64,000 nt of DNA, from contig NZ_JAKGTQ010000001.1 of NCBI RefSeq assembly GCF_021568285.1, forward strand, positions 806,001-870,000, in the 5' to 3' direction. Below are positions 28,314 to 38,532 of this stretch, piece after piece. Below the pieces are notes generated by a model. The model was not told the DNA's origin and did no database searches. It saw only the letters and a list, made by a program, of their open reading frames with translations. Source of the stretch: Rheinheimera sp. UJ63 (lineage in GTDB: Bacteria > Pseudomonadota > Gammaproteobacteria > Enterobacterales > Alteromonadaceae). Position 1 is the first letter of the stretch; every line of letters begins with the position of its first letter. The position numbers were made by a program, and so were the translations under genes.

Positions 28314-30434
28314 GTGTATCTATTTGAAGGTCTGAAAAATCAGATAAGTGCCTATCTGCCACAAGAGCAGGTAAATCTGGTACAACAGGCCTATGTGGTT
28401 GCCAGAGACGCGCACGCACCGCAATTTCGTTCAAGCGGTGAGCCTTACATTACCCACCCTGTTGCCGTAACTAGCATCTTAGCGGACATGCGACTCGACC
28501 ATGAAACACTGATGGCCGCCTTGTTGCACGACGTGATCGAAGACACCCCAGTTAGCAAAGAAGATTTAAGCCGCTTGTTTGGTGCTACCGTTGCCGAACT
28601 GGTGCAAGGTGTCAGTAAGCTCGACAAAGTTAAATTTAAAGACTTTAAAGAGTTCGAAACCACGAACCTGCAAAAAATGTTTATGGCAATGACCCAAGAC
28701 ATTCGGGTTATTTTGATTAAACTGGCCGACCGTACTCATAATATGCGAACGCTCGGAGCACTGCGGCCCGAAAAGCGCCGCCGGATCGCCAAAGAAACCC
28801 TCGAGTTGTATGCGCCTATCGCCAACCGCTTGGGTATTCACAATATCAAAAATGAATTAGAAGACTGGGGCTTCCAAGCGCTTTATCCCATGCGTTATCG
28901 GGCGCTCAGTACAGCGGTAAAACAGGCCCGTGGCAATCGGCGTGAACTGTTAGAAAAAGTGCAGCACGATATCCGGCACCGTATCGAGCAAGCCGGCATC
29001 AGCGCCGATGTCAGCGGCCGCGAAAAGCATTTGTATAGCATCTATCGCAAGATGAAAAACAAAGAGCTGATGTTCAACGATGTAATGGATATTTACGCCT
29101 TTCGCGTGGTGGTAGACAACATCGATAGTTGCTATCGCACACTGGGCATTATGCATAACTTGTTTAAGCCTATTGAAAGCCGCTTTAAAGACTATATCGC
29201 CATTCCAAAACAAAACGGTTATCAATCGTTGCATACTTCGTTAATTGGCCCGCATGGTATTCCTGTTGAAATTCAAATGCGTACTCGCGAAATGGATGAA
29301 ATGGCCGACAAAGGTATCGCCGCACACTGGATGTACAAAACCAACGGTGAGTTGCCGCGCGAATCGACAGCGCAGATCCGAGCGCAGCGTTGGATGCAAA
29401 GCTTACTTGAACTGCAACAATCTGCTGGTAACAGCTACGAATTTGTCGAAAACGTTAAATCTGAGCTCTATCCTGACGAACTTTACGTGTTTACCCCTAA
29501 AGGTCGCATTGTGGAATTGCCAATTGGCGCTACTGCGGTCGATTTTGCTTATGCTGTGCATACGGATATCGGTAATCGCTGCGTAGGGGCTAAAGTTGAT
29601 CGGCGGCCTTACTCCCTCAGTAAACCGCTTGAAACCGGCCAAACCGTCGAAATTATGACCAGCTCGGGCGGTAAACCTAACGCCAATTGGTTGAATTACG
29701 TGGTGACTAGCCGCGCCATCTTGGGCATTCGTAACTACCTGAAAAAACAGCAACAAAATGAAGCCATTTCGTTGGGTAAACGCTTGCTAACCTCTGCCTT
29801 GGGTAGTGTTAAATTAGATGACATTGCCGCAGATCGTATCGAGCAAGTCTTAGCTAATGTGAATCAACAATCCTTAGATGCGCTCTATACTGAAATCGGT
29901 CTGGGCAACCAATTACCTATCGCTATTGCAAGGCGCTTACTGGGTGAATTTGAAAGCCAAGAGCCGCAAAGCAAAACCCCGCAGCTACCGAAGGGCAATG
30001 CCTTTATTGTTGGCTCTGAAGGCATGTTGATTACCTTTGCCAAGTGTTGTCGACCGATACCGGGTGATCCTATTGTGGCGAATGCCACACCGGGTAAAGG
30101 TTTAAACGTGCATCGTGCGGATTGTCGAAATATCAAAGGCTGGGAGCGTGAACCGGCGAAGTTCTTCCCGGTACGTTGGGATAACACCTCAGAGAAGCAA
30201 TTCTTATGTGATATCCGCGTCTTTATTATTAATCGCCAAGGGGTGCTAGCGAAGTTGACTTCACTCATTGCTGCGCAAGACTCCAATATTCAAGATCTGT
30301 CGACCGACGATCGGGATACCGGCGAATACGTCATTAAAATAACCCTGTCGGTGCGCGATAGGGTCCATCTTGCTAACGTTATGCGCAAAATTCGTGTGCT
30401 GCCTGACGTGCAAAAAGTGTATAAAAGGAAATAG
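28314..30434 (+). CDS. spoT: Bifunctional (p)ppGpp synthetase/hydrolase SpoT
   Basis: A 706-aa stringent response enzyme. N-terminal HD hydrolase domain ([26 protein letters not shown]), synthetase domain ([35 protein letters not shown]), TGS domain ([20 protein letters not shown]), and C-terminal zinc-finger/ACT part. It starts with GTG at 28314 (MYLFEGL as in E. coli SpoT) with GGAG upstream. Confidence 0.97.
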   Translation: MYLFEGLKNQISAYLPQEQVNLVQQAYVVARDAHAPQFRSSGEPYITHPVAVTSILADMRLDHETLMAALLHDVIEDTPVSKEDLSRLFGATVAELVQGVSKLDKVKFKDFKEFETTNLQKMFMAMTQDIRVILIKLADRTHNMRTLGALRPEKRRRIAKETLELYAPIANRLGIHNIKNELEDWGFQALYPMRYRALSTAVKQARGNRRELLEKVQHDIRHRIEQAGISADVSGREKHLYSIYRKMKNKELMFNDVMDIYAFRVVVDNIDSCYRTLGIMHNLFKPIESRFKDYIAIPKQNGYQSLHTSLIGPHGIPVEIQMRTREMDEMADKGIAAHWMYKTNGELPRESTAQIRAQRWMQSLLELQQSAGNSYEFVENVKSELYPDELYVFTPKGRIVELPIGATAVDFAYAVHTDIGNRCVGAKVDRRPYSLSKPLETGQTVEIMTSSGGKPNANWLNYVVTSRAILGIRNYLKKQQQNEAISLGKRLLTSALGSVKLDDIAADRIEQVLANVNQQSLDALYTEIGLGNQLPIAIARRLLGEFESQEPQSKTPQLPKGNAFIVGSEGMLITFAKCCRPIPGDPIVANATPGKGLNVHRADCRNIKGWEREPAKFFPVRWDNTSEKQFLCDIRVFIINRQGVLAKLTSLIAAQDSNIQDLSTDDRDTGEYVIKITLSVRDRVHLANVMRKIRVLPDVQKVYKRK

Positions 30435-30439
30435 TTTTC

Positions 30440-30832
30440 ATGTCTAAAGTGATTATTCGCACTGATGCGGCGCCAGCCGCTATTGGTACTTACAGCCAAG
30501 CGGTAAAAATTGGCACCACAGTGTATTTATCCGGCCAGATCCCACTCGTGCCGGCCACCATGCAGTTTGTTTCAGATGATTTTGCCGAGCAAACACACCA
30601 AGTATTTAAAAACTTAGCCGCGGTATGTGAAGCCGCCGGCGGTAGTTTAAATGACATGGTTAAAGTGAATATTTTCTTAATTGATCTTAGCCAGTTTGCT
30701 GTGGTTAACCAAATTATGAGCCAATACTTTGCCGAACCCTACCCTGCTCGTGCAGCGGTACAAGTCAGTGCTTTACCACGCGGCGCTCAAATTGAAATTG
30801 ACGGCGTGATGGAAGTACCGTCTACCCACTAG
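30440..30832 (+). CDS. ridA: RidA-family enamine/imine deaminase
   Basis: A 130-aa trimeric enzyme hydrolysing reactive 2-aminoacrylate-type imines. [24 protein letters not shown] and the Arg-containing [20 protein letters not shown] are diagnostic. It starts 5 nt after spoT, with AAGGA inside the spoT end, so it is translationally linked. It occupies the position that trmH has in E. coli. Confidence 0.96.
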   Translation: MSKVIIRTDAAPAAIGTYSQAVKIGTTVYLSGQIPLVPATMQFVSDDFAEQTHQVFKNLAAVCEAAGGSLNDMVKVNIFLIDLSQFAVVNQIMSQYFAEPYPARAAVQVSALPRGAQIEIDGVMEVPSTH

Positions 30833-30841
30833 GCCTGTATC

Positions 30842-32926
30842 TTGAGCCCAACGCGTTTAGATAATATTGCCATCGCCGTGATCAAAGGCGTTGGCAGCAA
30901 AGTAGCGGAACGGCTCGCCAAGCTGGCTATTTTTAGTGTGCAGGACCTGCTGTTTCACCTGCCGCTACGCTATGAAGATCGCACTCGCCTTTATCCCATC
31001 GCCGATTTGCAACCGCTGATCCATGCCACCGTGCAAGGTGAAGTGTTAAGTAGCGAAGTGCAATTTGGGAAAAGACGCAGCTGGTTGGTGACGCTACAAG
31101 ATGGTAGCGGCCGCATCACGCTGCGTTTTTTTCATTTTTCTGCCGCGCAAAAAAATGCAGTCGAAAAAGGCAGCCAACTTCGCTGTTTTGGCGAGGTAAA
31201 ACGCGGTCATCGCGGCTTAGAAATGCTACACCCGGAATATAAGGTCATAAACCCGCAGCATGCCGAGCAGCAGGTGGCTGAAACCCTAACGCCGGTTTAT
31301 CCAACAACCGAAGGGCTGAAACAAGCTACGTGGCGTAATCTTACCGATGCCGCCCTCGAGTATTTAGAACGCTACGCGCCAGCAGAATACTTACCGGCAC
31401 ATTTATTGAAACAGCCTTGGTCGCTAGCTGATGCGCTGCGTTATATTCATCGCCCGCCGCCAGATGCCGCCCTCACTTTGCTTGAAGAGGGCAAACACCC
31501 CGCGCAGCAACGACTTATTTTAGAAGAGCTGATTGCCCAGCAACTCAGCATGTATAAACTGCGCAGCCAAGCACAACAGCAACAAGCCGTGGTATTAACT
31601 ACGCCAGAGCCTTTACTGGCACAATTTTTAGCCGCCTTGCCTTTTAGCCCAACCGGCGCACAGCAGCGGGTGGTGGCCCAAATTCAACAAGATCTTGCCA
31701 AACCGCTGCCCATGCTGCGTTTAGTGCAAGGTGATGTTGGCTCAGGTAAAACGCTGGTGGCCGCCCTTGCGGCACTGACCGCTATCGGTAATGGCTATCA
31801 GGTGGCATTAATGGCCCCGACTGAATTGCTCGCCGAGCAACATGCCGTTAATTTTCAACGCTGGTTTGCGCCACTGGGCATCGAATTAGCCTGGCTGGCC
31901 GGTAAAACCAAAGGTAAAGCTCGGCAAAGTGCCTTAGATGCCATCGGCAGTGGCCAAGCCCAGATGGTAATTGGTACCCATGCGCTGTTTCAGCAGCATG
32001 TCGAATTTAGTCGTCTCGCGTTAATCATTATTGATGAACAACACCGTTTTGGGGTGCACCAACGCCTAGCGCTACGTGAAAAAGGCGGCATTGTTGCTCA
32101 CTACCCGCATCAATTAGTAATGACGGCAACGCCGATCCCCAGAACCTTGGCCATGACCGCTTATGCCGATCTCGACACCTCTATTATTGATGAGTTGCCA
32201 CCGGGCCGCACGCCCGTCACCACGGTGGCCATCCCGGATAGTCGCCGCGACGAAGTCATGGCGCGCGTCCGTCAAGTGGTTACCGAGCAAAAGCGCCAAG
32301 CCTATTGGGTGTGTACACTCATTGAAGAATCTGAAGTGCTGCAATGCCAAGCCGCAGAAGATACCGCCAGTTTATTGCAAGCCGCCTTACCTGAATTAAA
32401 AATTGGTTTGGTACATGGCCGCTTAAAAAGCGCGGAAAAACAACAACTGATGCAGCAATTTAGCCGTGGCGAGTTAGATTTATTAGTGGCAACAACCGTT
32501 ATCGAAGTTGGGGTTGATGTGCCCAATGCCAGCTTAATGATTATTGAAAACCCTGAACGGCTGGGTTTAGCGCAATTACACCAGTTACGTGGCCGTGTCG
32601 GTCGTGGCAGCGCAGTATCACATTGCGTATTGCTGTATCACGCGCCCTTGTCTCGCACCGCACAATCGCGCTTAGCCGTACTACGCGAAAGTAATGACGG
32701 CTTTGTTATCGCGCAGCGCGATTTAGAAATTCGTGGCCCGGGTGAATTACTCGGTACCCGACAAACCGGTTTAATGCAGTTTAAAATTGCCGATCTGACC
32801 CGAGATAGCGCCTTACTGCCGCAAGCCGGCGCCATTGCCGCGCGGCTATGGCAAGATTCACGTGAAGATAGCTTACAATTAATTAAACGCTGGCTGGCCA
32901 ATAGCGAAATCTATGGCAATGCTTAA
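30842..32926 (+). CDS. recG: ATP-dependent DNA helicase RecG
   Basis: A 694-aa branch-migration helicase. The N-terminal wedge/OB domain (DLLFHLPLRYEDRT) precedes SF2 motifs: Walker A GDVGSGKT, DEQHRFGVHQR, MTATPIPRTLAM, and motif VI LGLAQLHQLRGRVGRG. It starts with TTG at 30842, with AGG about 8 nt upstream, 9 nt after ridA. Confidence 0.97.
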   Translation: MSPTRLDNIAIAVIKGVGSKVAERLAKLAIFSVQDLLFHLPLRYEDRTRLYPIADLQPLIHATVQGEVLSSEVQFGKRRSWLVTLQDGSGRITLRFFHFSAAQKNAVEKGSQLRCFGEVKRGHRGLEMLHPEYKVINPQHAEQQVAETLTPVYPTTEGLKQATWRNLTDAALEYLERYAPAEYLPAHLLKQPWSLADALRYIHRPPPDAALTLLEEGKHPAQQRLILEELIAQQLSMYKLRSQAQQQQAVVLTTPEPLLAQFLAALPFSPTGAQQRVVAQIQQDLAKPLPMLRLVQGDVGSGKTLVAALAALTAIGNGYQVALMAPTELLAEQHAVNFQRWFAPLGIELAWLAGKTKGKARQSALDAIGSGQAQMVIGTHALFQQHVEFSRLALIIIDEQHRFGVHQRLALREKGGIVAHYPHQLVMTATPIPRTLAMTAYADLDTSIIDELPPGRTPVTTVAIPDSRRDEVMARVRQVVTEQKRQAYWVCTLIEESEVLQCQAAEDTASLLQAALPELKIGLVHGRLKSAEKQQLMQQFSRGELDLLVATTVIEVGVDVPNASLMIIENPERLGLAQLHQLRGRVGRGSAVSHCVLLYHAPLSRTAQSRLAVLRESNDGFVIAQRDLEIRGPGELLGTRQTGLMQFKIADLTRDSALLPQAGAIAARLWQDSREDSLQLIKRWLANSEIYGNA

Positions 32927-32973
32927 CGCGCTGCAAACTCAATAAAACCCTATAACACTAAGCCGGAGTTGGT

Positions 32974-33774
32974 ATGTCACAACCTAACCCTTTGCAACTG
33001 AGCCCTTTGCAAATTCGTCAGCAATGCCGCAGTGGCGCTTTTAGCCGCAACACCTCTGGGTTGGCGCCTGGTTTTGTGCAAGCCAATATGGCGATTATTC
33101 CCGCCGCTTATGCGGCTGATTTTTTGCAGTTTTGTCATTTCAATCCGAAACCTTGCCCCTTACTGGGCATGGCGGCAACGCCCGGCGCCATTGACATGCC
33201 GCAGTTAGCTGCCAATTTAGATATTCGCAGCGACTTACCACGTTATCGGCTATTTCGACACGGCGAATTTACCGAAGAAGTTACCGACTTAGGTGCAGTA
33301 TGGCGCGATGATTTAGTCACTTTTTTAATCGGTTGCTCGTTTTCATTTGAAGAAGCGCTACTGGCCGATGGCTTGGAAATTCGTAATATTACCGAGCAGA
33401 AAAATGTCCCCATGTACAAAACCAATATTCCTTGCCAAAGTGCTGGGGTGTTTAGCAGTAATATGGTGGTCAGTATGCGGCCAATGCAGCCTGCCGCAGC
33501 GATCCGAGCCATTCAAATTTGCTCGCGCTTTCCACAAGTACATGGTGCCCCTGTGCATTTTGGCGATCCAGCCCGGATCGGAATTCAGAATATCAATCAG
33601 CCTGATTACGGTGATGCGGTAAGCATTAAAGAAGGCGAAGTGCCGGTATTCTGGGCGTGTGGCGTAACGCCACAATTAGCCATAGCGCAAGCGAAACTGG
33701 ATTTTTGTATCAGTCATGCCCCAGGCCATATGCTGATCACAGACTTACCCAACAGCAAATTAGCCGTACTTTAA
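32974..33774 (+). CDS. DUF1445/YcsI-family protein (D-glutamate cyclase N-domain homologue)
   Basis: 266 aa. Typical YcsI/UPF0317 features: [42 protein letters not shown] and the C-terminal PGHMLITD. In animals this domain is the N-terminal half of mitochondrial D-glutamate cyclase DGLUCY, which interconverts D-glutamate and 5-oxo-D-proline; in Bacillus subtilis ycsI lies with the 5-oxoprolinase genes. GGAG is 6 nt before the ATG. Here it is separated from the pxp operon only by a convergent GGDEF gene. Confidence 0.9.
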   Translation: MSQPNPLQLSPLQIRQQCRSGAFSRNTSGLAPGFVQANMAIIPAAYAADFLQFCHFNPKPCPLLGMAATPGAIDMPQLAANLDIRSDLPRYRLFRHGEFTEEVTDLGAVWRDDLVTFLIGCSFSFEEALLADGLEIRNITEQKNVPMYKTNIPCQSAGVFSSNMVVSMRPMQPAAAIRAIQICSRFPQVHGAPVHFGDPARIGIQNINQPDYGDAVSIKEGEVPVFWACGVTPQLAIAQAKLDFCISHAPGHMLITDLPNSKLAVL

Positions 33775-33792
33775 ACGGCTGAGTGGCTTGGC

Positions 33793-34806
33793 TTAGCGCC
33801 GAAAGGTTTTAACGGTAATGGCACCCCGCCCTGAGTTTTTGGCTTGATACAGTGCCTTATCAGCCAGTAGCAGTAAATCGTCACTGGCGCCTTGCTCGCT
33901 AACCGCCACACCAATACTGATGGTATGAGACTGGCCATGCAAAGTGGCCAAATATTGCTGTTGAATGCGCTCGCTAATTTGCAGCGCATCTAGCCTTTTA
34001 CAGGTCGGCAAAACCAACATAAATTCATCGCCACCCAAACGCGCCGCAAAATCATAATCGCGGATATTCAAGGTCAAGATGTTCGCCAGTGCTTTTAATG
34101 CATCATCACCGGCCTGATGGCCAAAGTTATCATTCAGTTGTTTAAAGTTATCAAAATCTAGCGCCATAACGCTGATATCAGAATCCGTTGATTCCTGCTC
34201 AATACAACTTTGCCATAAATCAGCAAAACCACGTCGATTTAATAAACCGGTCAGCGGATCTTGCTCGGATAACATGCGCAGTGATTCTTTATCTTGAAAG
34301 GCTTGTTTTAAATGGCGACGCGAAGTTTGTAAGCGCCGCTGTAATTTAGTTAAACGCTGCCATTGCGAAACCTGCCACGACACCGCTTCGGCAATTAATT
34401 GGATCTGCTCGTACTGTTCGTTATCAAGCTCGGTTTCGTTCACGCTAGTACCACACAAGCTGCCAATCAACCGATTGTTATATTGCACCGGTAAGGCAAA
34501 AAACGTATTCATGCCCGATTTGGCCCCAATACTGTCAGGGTACCTTTTAGCCACGCGACTTTGGATCCAGCCTTCATCATTAAAAATCAATCGGCACATC
34601 GAGTCATGCCAATCGAGTTCATCACCGGCGACGATATTAATTTCGCCATCGCCCGACACCGCCACCACTTGCTGACGGCCCGCCACCGGATCGATATAGG
34701 AAACAAAAGCGGTTTCTAAACGCGAAATCCTATTCACCAGTTGGATTAAAGGTAACAAAGCCTTTTGCAAGGTTCTGAGCCGACTTTCCAATTCACTACT
34801 TTCCAT
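33793..34806 (-). CDS. GAF-GGDEF diguanylate cyclase
   Basis: A 337-aa cytoplasmic protein. The N-terminal GAF-like sensor (about 15-155, FFALPVQYNNRLIGSLCGTS) is followed by a short coiled coil and a GGDEF domain with RLGGDEF. The I-site RDYD stands at the right distance before it, so product inhibition is probably intact, unlike the GGDEF-EAL protein at 2289. There is no EAL domain. It is on the opposite strand between two halves of a D-glutamate/5-oxoproline locus and ends 18 nt from the DUF1445 stop. Confidence 0.92.
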   Translation of the reverse strand: MESSELESRLRTLQKALLPLIQLVNRISRLETAFVSYIDPVAGRQQVVAVSGDGEINIVAGDELDWHDSMCRLIFNDEGWIQSRVAKRYPDSIGAKSGMNTFFALPVQYNNRLIGSLCGTSVNETELDNEQYEQIQLIAEAVSWQVSQWQRLTKLQRRLQTSRRHLKQAFQDKESLRMLSEQDPLTGLLNRRGFADLWQSCIEQESTDSDISVMALDFDNFKQLNDNFGHQAGDDALKALANILTLNIRDYDFAARLGGDEFMLVLPTCKRLDALQISERIQQQYLATLHGQSHTISIGVAVSEQGASDDLLLLADKALYQAKNSGRGAITVKTFRR

Positions 34807-35088
34807 AAAAAAATCCGTCGTTCCTGAAAATGGACACTGCTACTCTTTAGTAAAGCACAGGCTAAGCCAAAGCTGCAGCAAAATAACGAATATTCTCGCT
34901 AGGTTGATGCTTTTTAATCAAAAGCTGTCTTTTATGCCGCAAAACCACAGCATAGCACCACGGCAGAATAGTTTATTCTTAACAAATTAAAGCCTGAATA
35001 TTTTATTATTTGCGCGGTTAGGCAACTGGACATTATATAGCGACTCACGCACACTATGGCAGTTTAGAAAGACGTTAGCGGAGCCGTT

Positions 35089-35877
35089 ATGACAGTACAA
35101 CAGATCTCGTCAACTGCAGCAGACATGCCTCGAGCCCCCCTGTTACTTAACTGCGATCTCGGCGAAAGTTTTGGTAGCTGGCAAATGGGGCGTGATCACG
35201 ACGCCATGCCACATATCGATCTTGCCAATATCGCCTGTGGTTTTCATGCCGGCGATGCTAATGTTATGGCACAAACCCTCAGCCTAGCCAAACAACACAA
35301 GGTGACCATCGGGGCCCACCCCAGCTATCCCGACTTACAAGGTTTTGGCCGGCGCAGTATGCACTGTTCAGCAGCTGAAATTCGCCATTTGTTACATTAT
35401 CAAATAGCCGCACTCGATGGCATGGCGCAATGCCAAGGTATGAGCGTTAGCTACGTAAAACCACATGGCGCTTTATATAACGATATGATGAGCCAGCCTG
35501 CGGTATGGCAAGCGGTACTAGAAGCTATTGCCAGCTATCATAAACCCCTAAAATTAATGATTTTAGCCACTGCCGACGCCGCTTTACTAAAACAGCAAGC
35601 CGCAACAGCCGGTGTGTCTTTATTATTCGAAGCCTTTGCTGATCGCCGTTATACCGACCAAGGCAAGCTAACGCCTCGCGCTCAAGCCGGCGCGGTGTTA
35701 CATGGCGCAGAAGTGCTCGAGCAAGTCGACCAATTACTCAAAAGCGGCACCGTGACCACCGACACCGGCCGTACCCTCGCCTTGCAAGCCGATACACTGT
35801 GCGTACACGGTGATAACCTTGAGGGCATTGCGCAATTACAACAGATCCGAATGCGAGTAAATGCATGTCAGAGATAA
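35089..35877 (+). CDS. pxpA: 5-oxoprolinase subunit PxpA (LamB/YcsF family)
   Basis: 262 aa. LLNCDLGESFG, ANIACGFHAGDANVM, GAHPSYPD and YVKPHGALYND are diagnostic. PxpA is part of the ATP-dependent 5-oxo-L-prolinase PxpABC that opens 5-oxoproline to glutamate. GGAG is about 7 nt before the ATG. The 3' end overlaps pxpB by 13 nt. The 282-bp region upstream must hold the operon promoter, but I see only weak -35/-10 candidates. Confidence 0.95.
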   Translation: MTVQQISSTAADMPRAPLLLNCDLGESFGSWQMGRDHDAMPHIDLANIACGFHAGDANVMAQTLSLAKQHKVTIGAHPSYPDLQGFGRRSMHCSAAEIRHLLHYQIAALDGMAQCQGMSVSYVKPHGALYNDMMSQPAVWQAVLEAIASYHKPLKLMILATADAALLKQQAATAGVSLLFEAFADRRYTDQGKLTPRAQAGAVLHGAEVLEQVDQLLKSGTVTTDTGRTLALQADTLCVHGDNLEGIAQLQQIRMRVNACQR

Positions 35878-36608
35878 ATCTTAACCGCTCAGATCTGTTG
35901 GTGGGCGGCTTATCCGCTGCAGATTATCATTTACAAATTGCCGGTGAAAATGCGTATATATTGTATTTAACTACGCAGCAAATTAGCCCTGGCGCAGCGC
36001 TGCATATTCAAACCGCTATGCAGCTATTACAGCCGTTAGTCGGCTCGGTATTAGTGGAGTTATTACCCTCTTATGCCTCATTACTGATTACCTTTAATCC
36101 GCTGCAACATAGTCACTTAACGCTGCGGCCTTTATTGGTTAAGGCTTTAGCCAAACCTGCAGCAAAATTAGCGACCAGTACAGCCAAATGCGTAGAATTG
36201 CCCGTGTGGTATAGCGAACAAGACGATTTAGATTTAGTACGGGTGGCCAAAGCCACTGGCTTATCGGTTGCAGAAGTGATTGCACTGCATAGCCAGTGCA
36301 GTTATCAGGTATATGCCATTGGCTTTGCACCGGGTTTTGCTTATTTAGGTGAACTCCCGGCCGCATTAGCGTTACCACGCTTAAGCACACCGCGCGCCAA
36401 AGTACCGGCCGGTGCAGTCGCCATTGCCGATCGCCAAACTGCGGTGTACCCTGCCGCTTCGCCTGGTGGCTGGCATTTGTTAGGGCTTTGCCCGGTGCCG
36501 ATGTTTAACGCCAAACAACAACCAGCGATGCCGATGGCCGTGGGCGATCAGGTTAATTTTGTGCCGATCACCGCACGCGAATATAGCTTGTTAGGCGGTC
36601 TAGTATGA
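35865..36608 (+). CDS. pxpB: 5-oxoprolinase subunit PxpB (KipI family)
   Basis: 247 aa. AHS1/KipI domain with LPVWYSEQDDLDLVRVAK, YAIGFAPGFAYLGELP, the LPRLSTPRAKVPAGAVAI loop and the C-terminal SPGGWHLLG. It forms a complex with PxpC. Both ends overlap its neighbours (13 and 4 nt), consistent with strict co-translation. Confidence 0.95.
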   Translation: MSEINLNRSDLLVGGLSAADYHLQIAGENAYILYLTTQQISPGAALHIQTAMQLLQPLVGSVLVELLPSYASLLITFNPLQHSHLTLRPLLVKALAKPAAKLATSTAKCVELPVWYSEQDDLDLVRVAKATGLSVAEVIALHSQCSYQVYAIGFAPGFAYLGELPAALALPRLSTPRAKVPAGAVAIADRQTAVYPAASPGGWHLLGLCPVPMFNAKQQPAMPMAVGDQVNFVPITAREYSLLGGLV

Positions 36609-37603
36609 CGAGCATGACGGTACTGCGCATTATCAGCCCTGGGGTGTTAAGTTTAATACAAGACCAAGGCCGCTTTGCCATGGGGGCGCTGGGTTTAACT
36701 CAAGGCGGCCCACTCGATTTACATAGCTTTCGCTGGGCCAATGCGTTAGTGGCCAACCCTGTTAACAGCACACTGATTGAACACAGTGTCGGCGGCTTAA
36801 CATTACAAGCCGTTGCAAACTGCGTGATCGCGGTCACGGGTGCAGAGTTAGCTTTAACCTTAAACGGCAAGGCGGTGCAGTGCTGGCAGGCATTAGCGCT
36901 TAAAGCCGGTGACGAAATTGCACTGGGCATGTGCAGTCGTGGCTTACGGGCTTACATTGCGGTTGCGGGCGGTATTGCCGCCCCCGCTCAGTTTGGCAGT
37001 AGCGCCACCGTTATGCGCGAGGGTATTGGCGGCTTGCAGCAAAACGGTCAAAAGCTTACCGCAGGGGCTGAGCTCGCTTTAGCAACCAAAGCAAACAGCC
37101 ATATCAACACCAGTAAAGCGCCGGTTGCCGCCGCCATTCGTCAACGCACCTTACCTGGCGCCACTCCCCTGCAACTGCGCTTAATTGAAGGCTATCAAGC
37201 CGCGTTATTTAGCGCCACCGCGCGGGCGCAGTTTTATTTACATACTTATCAAGTCAGCCCACAGTTTGATCGCATGGGCTACAAGTTAAGCGGCCCAGCC
37301 ATTCGTTGCAGTACCAGCCAGTTGTTATCAGAGGGGATCAGCTATGGCGCCGTGCAAATTCCACCCGATGGCCAACCGATAGTGCTGTTAAACGATCGGC
37401 AAACCTTAGGCGGCTATCCGAAAATAGGCAATGTACTATCTCTTGATTGTTGGGCTCTGGCACAGGCCAGTAGCGGTACACAGCTTAATTTCAGCCCAAT
37501 CACCGCCGCCGATGCACATAATGCTACTCATTTAGCTGCCGCTAGATTACAACGCGAATATCAACACTATGGCATTAGCCCGACTGTTTTGGACACCCTA
37601 TGA
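36605..37603 (+). CDS. pxpC: 5-oxoprolinase subunit PxpC (biotin-dependent carboxylase-like, AHS2)
   Basis: 332 aa. AHS2 domain with GVLSLIQDQGR, GALGLTQGGPLD, IAVAGGI and the central QFDRMGYKLSGP, then LLSEGISYGAVQIPPDGQPI. It partners PxpB. ATGA overlaps link it to pxpB upstream and the DUF4392 gene downstream. Confidence 0.95.
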   Translation: MTSMTVLRIISPGVLSLIQDQGRFAMGALGLTQGGPLDLHSFRWANALVANPVNSTLIEHSVGGLTLQAVANCVIAVTGAELALTLNGKAVQCWQALALKAGDEIALGMCSRGLRAYIAVAGGIAAPAQFGSSATVMREGIGGLQQNGQKLTAGAELALATKANSHINTSKAPVAAAIRQRTLPGATPLQLRLIEGYQAALFSATARAQFYLHTYQVSPQFDRMGYKLSGPAIRCSTSQLLSEGISYGAVQIPPDGQPIVLLNDRQTLGGYPKIGNVLSLDCWALAQASSGTQLNFSPITAADAHNATHLAAARLQREYQHYGISPTVLDTL

Positions 37604-38508
37604 CACACGCTGCGCCCAATACCGCCTCAAGCCAACCCATGCTGAACTTAAAGCAATTAAGCCAACAGCTCGAAAACTGCTTGGTGGAGCGCAATTTGCG
37701 CGGTATGCAACTGTTACAACCGCATTTACGCCCCGGTTATTTGCTGCGTGCCGCGCGTTTGTTTAACTTACCCGCTGGCAGTACGGTATTAATTGGCACC
37801 GGCTTTCCGGTATTAGAAACCTTTGAAACCGATGGCCCGGTCGGCGCCATTGCCCTGTATCAATGCGCACTGCACATGCAGTTAAAGCCGATCATTGTTT
37901 GTGGTGATCCGCTGTTTAGCGTATTAAGCCAGCGTTACCAGTGTTTTGCACTGCGGGTCAATCAATATCAACAGTTAGCACAAATTGCCACAGAGGCCTT
38001 AGCCGAATTAAAACCAGCCTTGGTGCTGGCTATCGAGCGCCCCGGTTTTAGTGCCAATGGCCGCTATATGAATATGCGGGGTGAAGATATTTCGGAGCGC
38101 TGCGCCAGCTTTGATTATTTTTTAGAGCAGGCCGCTTGCCCCACCTTGGCGATTGGCGATGGTGGCAATGAAATTGGCATGGGTAATTTAGCCGCCGTTT
38201 TGGGCCAATTAAATATCACACCCAGTGTTACCGAATGCGATGAACTGGTGATTGCCGATGTTTCCAACTGGGCCGCCTGGGGCATTATTGCCATGGTGTC
38301 GGTATTACGCGGCGAAAATTTACTGCAACAAACCAACCTACTGGAACTACTACAATACCTTGTTGCTAACGGCTGTATTGATGGCGTTACCCGCGCCAAT
38401 ACCTTAACAGAAGATGGTTTACCTTATAGCGAGGGTGCAGCCCTGATTGCCCGCTTGCAGCAATGGGTAAAAGATGCGTTAAACCCCGTTGCTACGCCAA
38501 CCCTTTAA
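37600..38508 (+). CDS. DUF4392 protein (D-glutamate cyclase C-domain homologue)
   Basis: 302 aa. Family features: FNLPAGSTVLIGTGFPV, ETDGPVGA, IERPG with RYMNMRG, and the conserved glycine-rich AIGDGGNEIGMGN. DUF4392 forms the C-terminal half of animal DGLUCY, fused there to DUF1445. Here the two halves are separate genes at the edges of the pxp locus. It starts within a 4-nt overlap with pxpC, so it belongs to the operon. Joint action with the DUF1445 protein is inference. Confidence 0.88.
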   Translation: MTHAAPNTASSQPMLNLKQLSQQLENCLVERNLRGMQLLQPHLRPGYLLRAARLFNLPAGSTVLIGTGFPVLETFETDGPVGAIALYQCALHMQLKPIIVCGDPLFSVLSQRYQCFALRVNQYQQLAQIATEALAELKPALVLAIERPGFSANGRYMNMRGEDISERCASFDYFLEQAACPTLAIGDGGNEIGMGNLAAVLGQLNITPSVTECDELVIADVSNWAAWGIIAMVSVLRGENLLQQTNLLELLQYLVANGCIDGVTRANTLTEDGLPYSEGAALIARLQQWVKDALNPVATPTL

Positions 38509-38532
38509 TTTTTTAACTGACACGAGATATCC

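Noticed and set aside
30440..30832. ridA in the place of trmH between spoT and recG as a novelty
   Set aside because: This arrangement is, to my knowledge, common outside enterobacteria (for example in pseudomonads).
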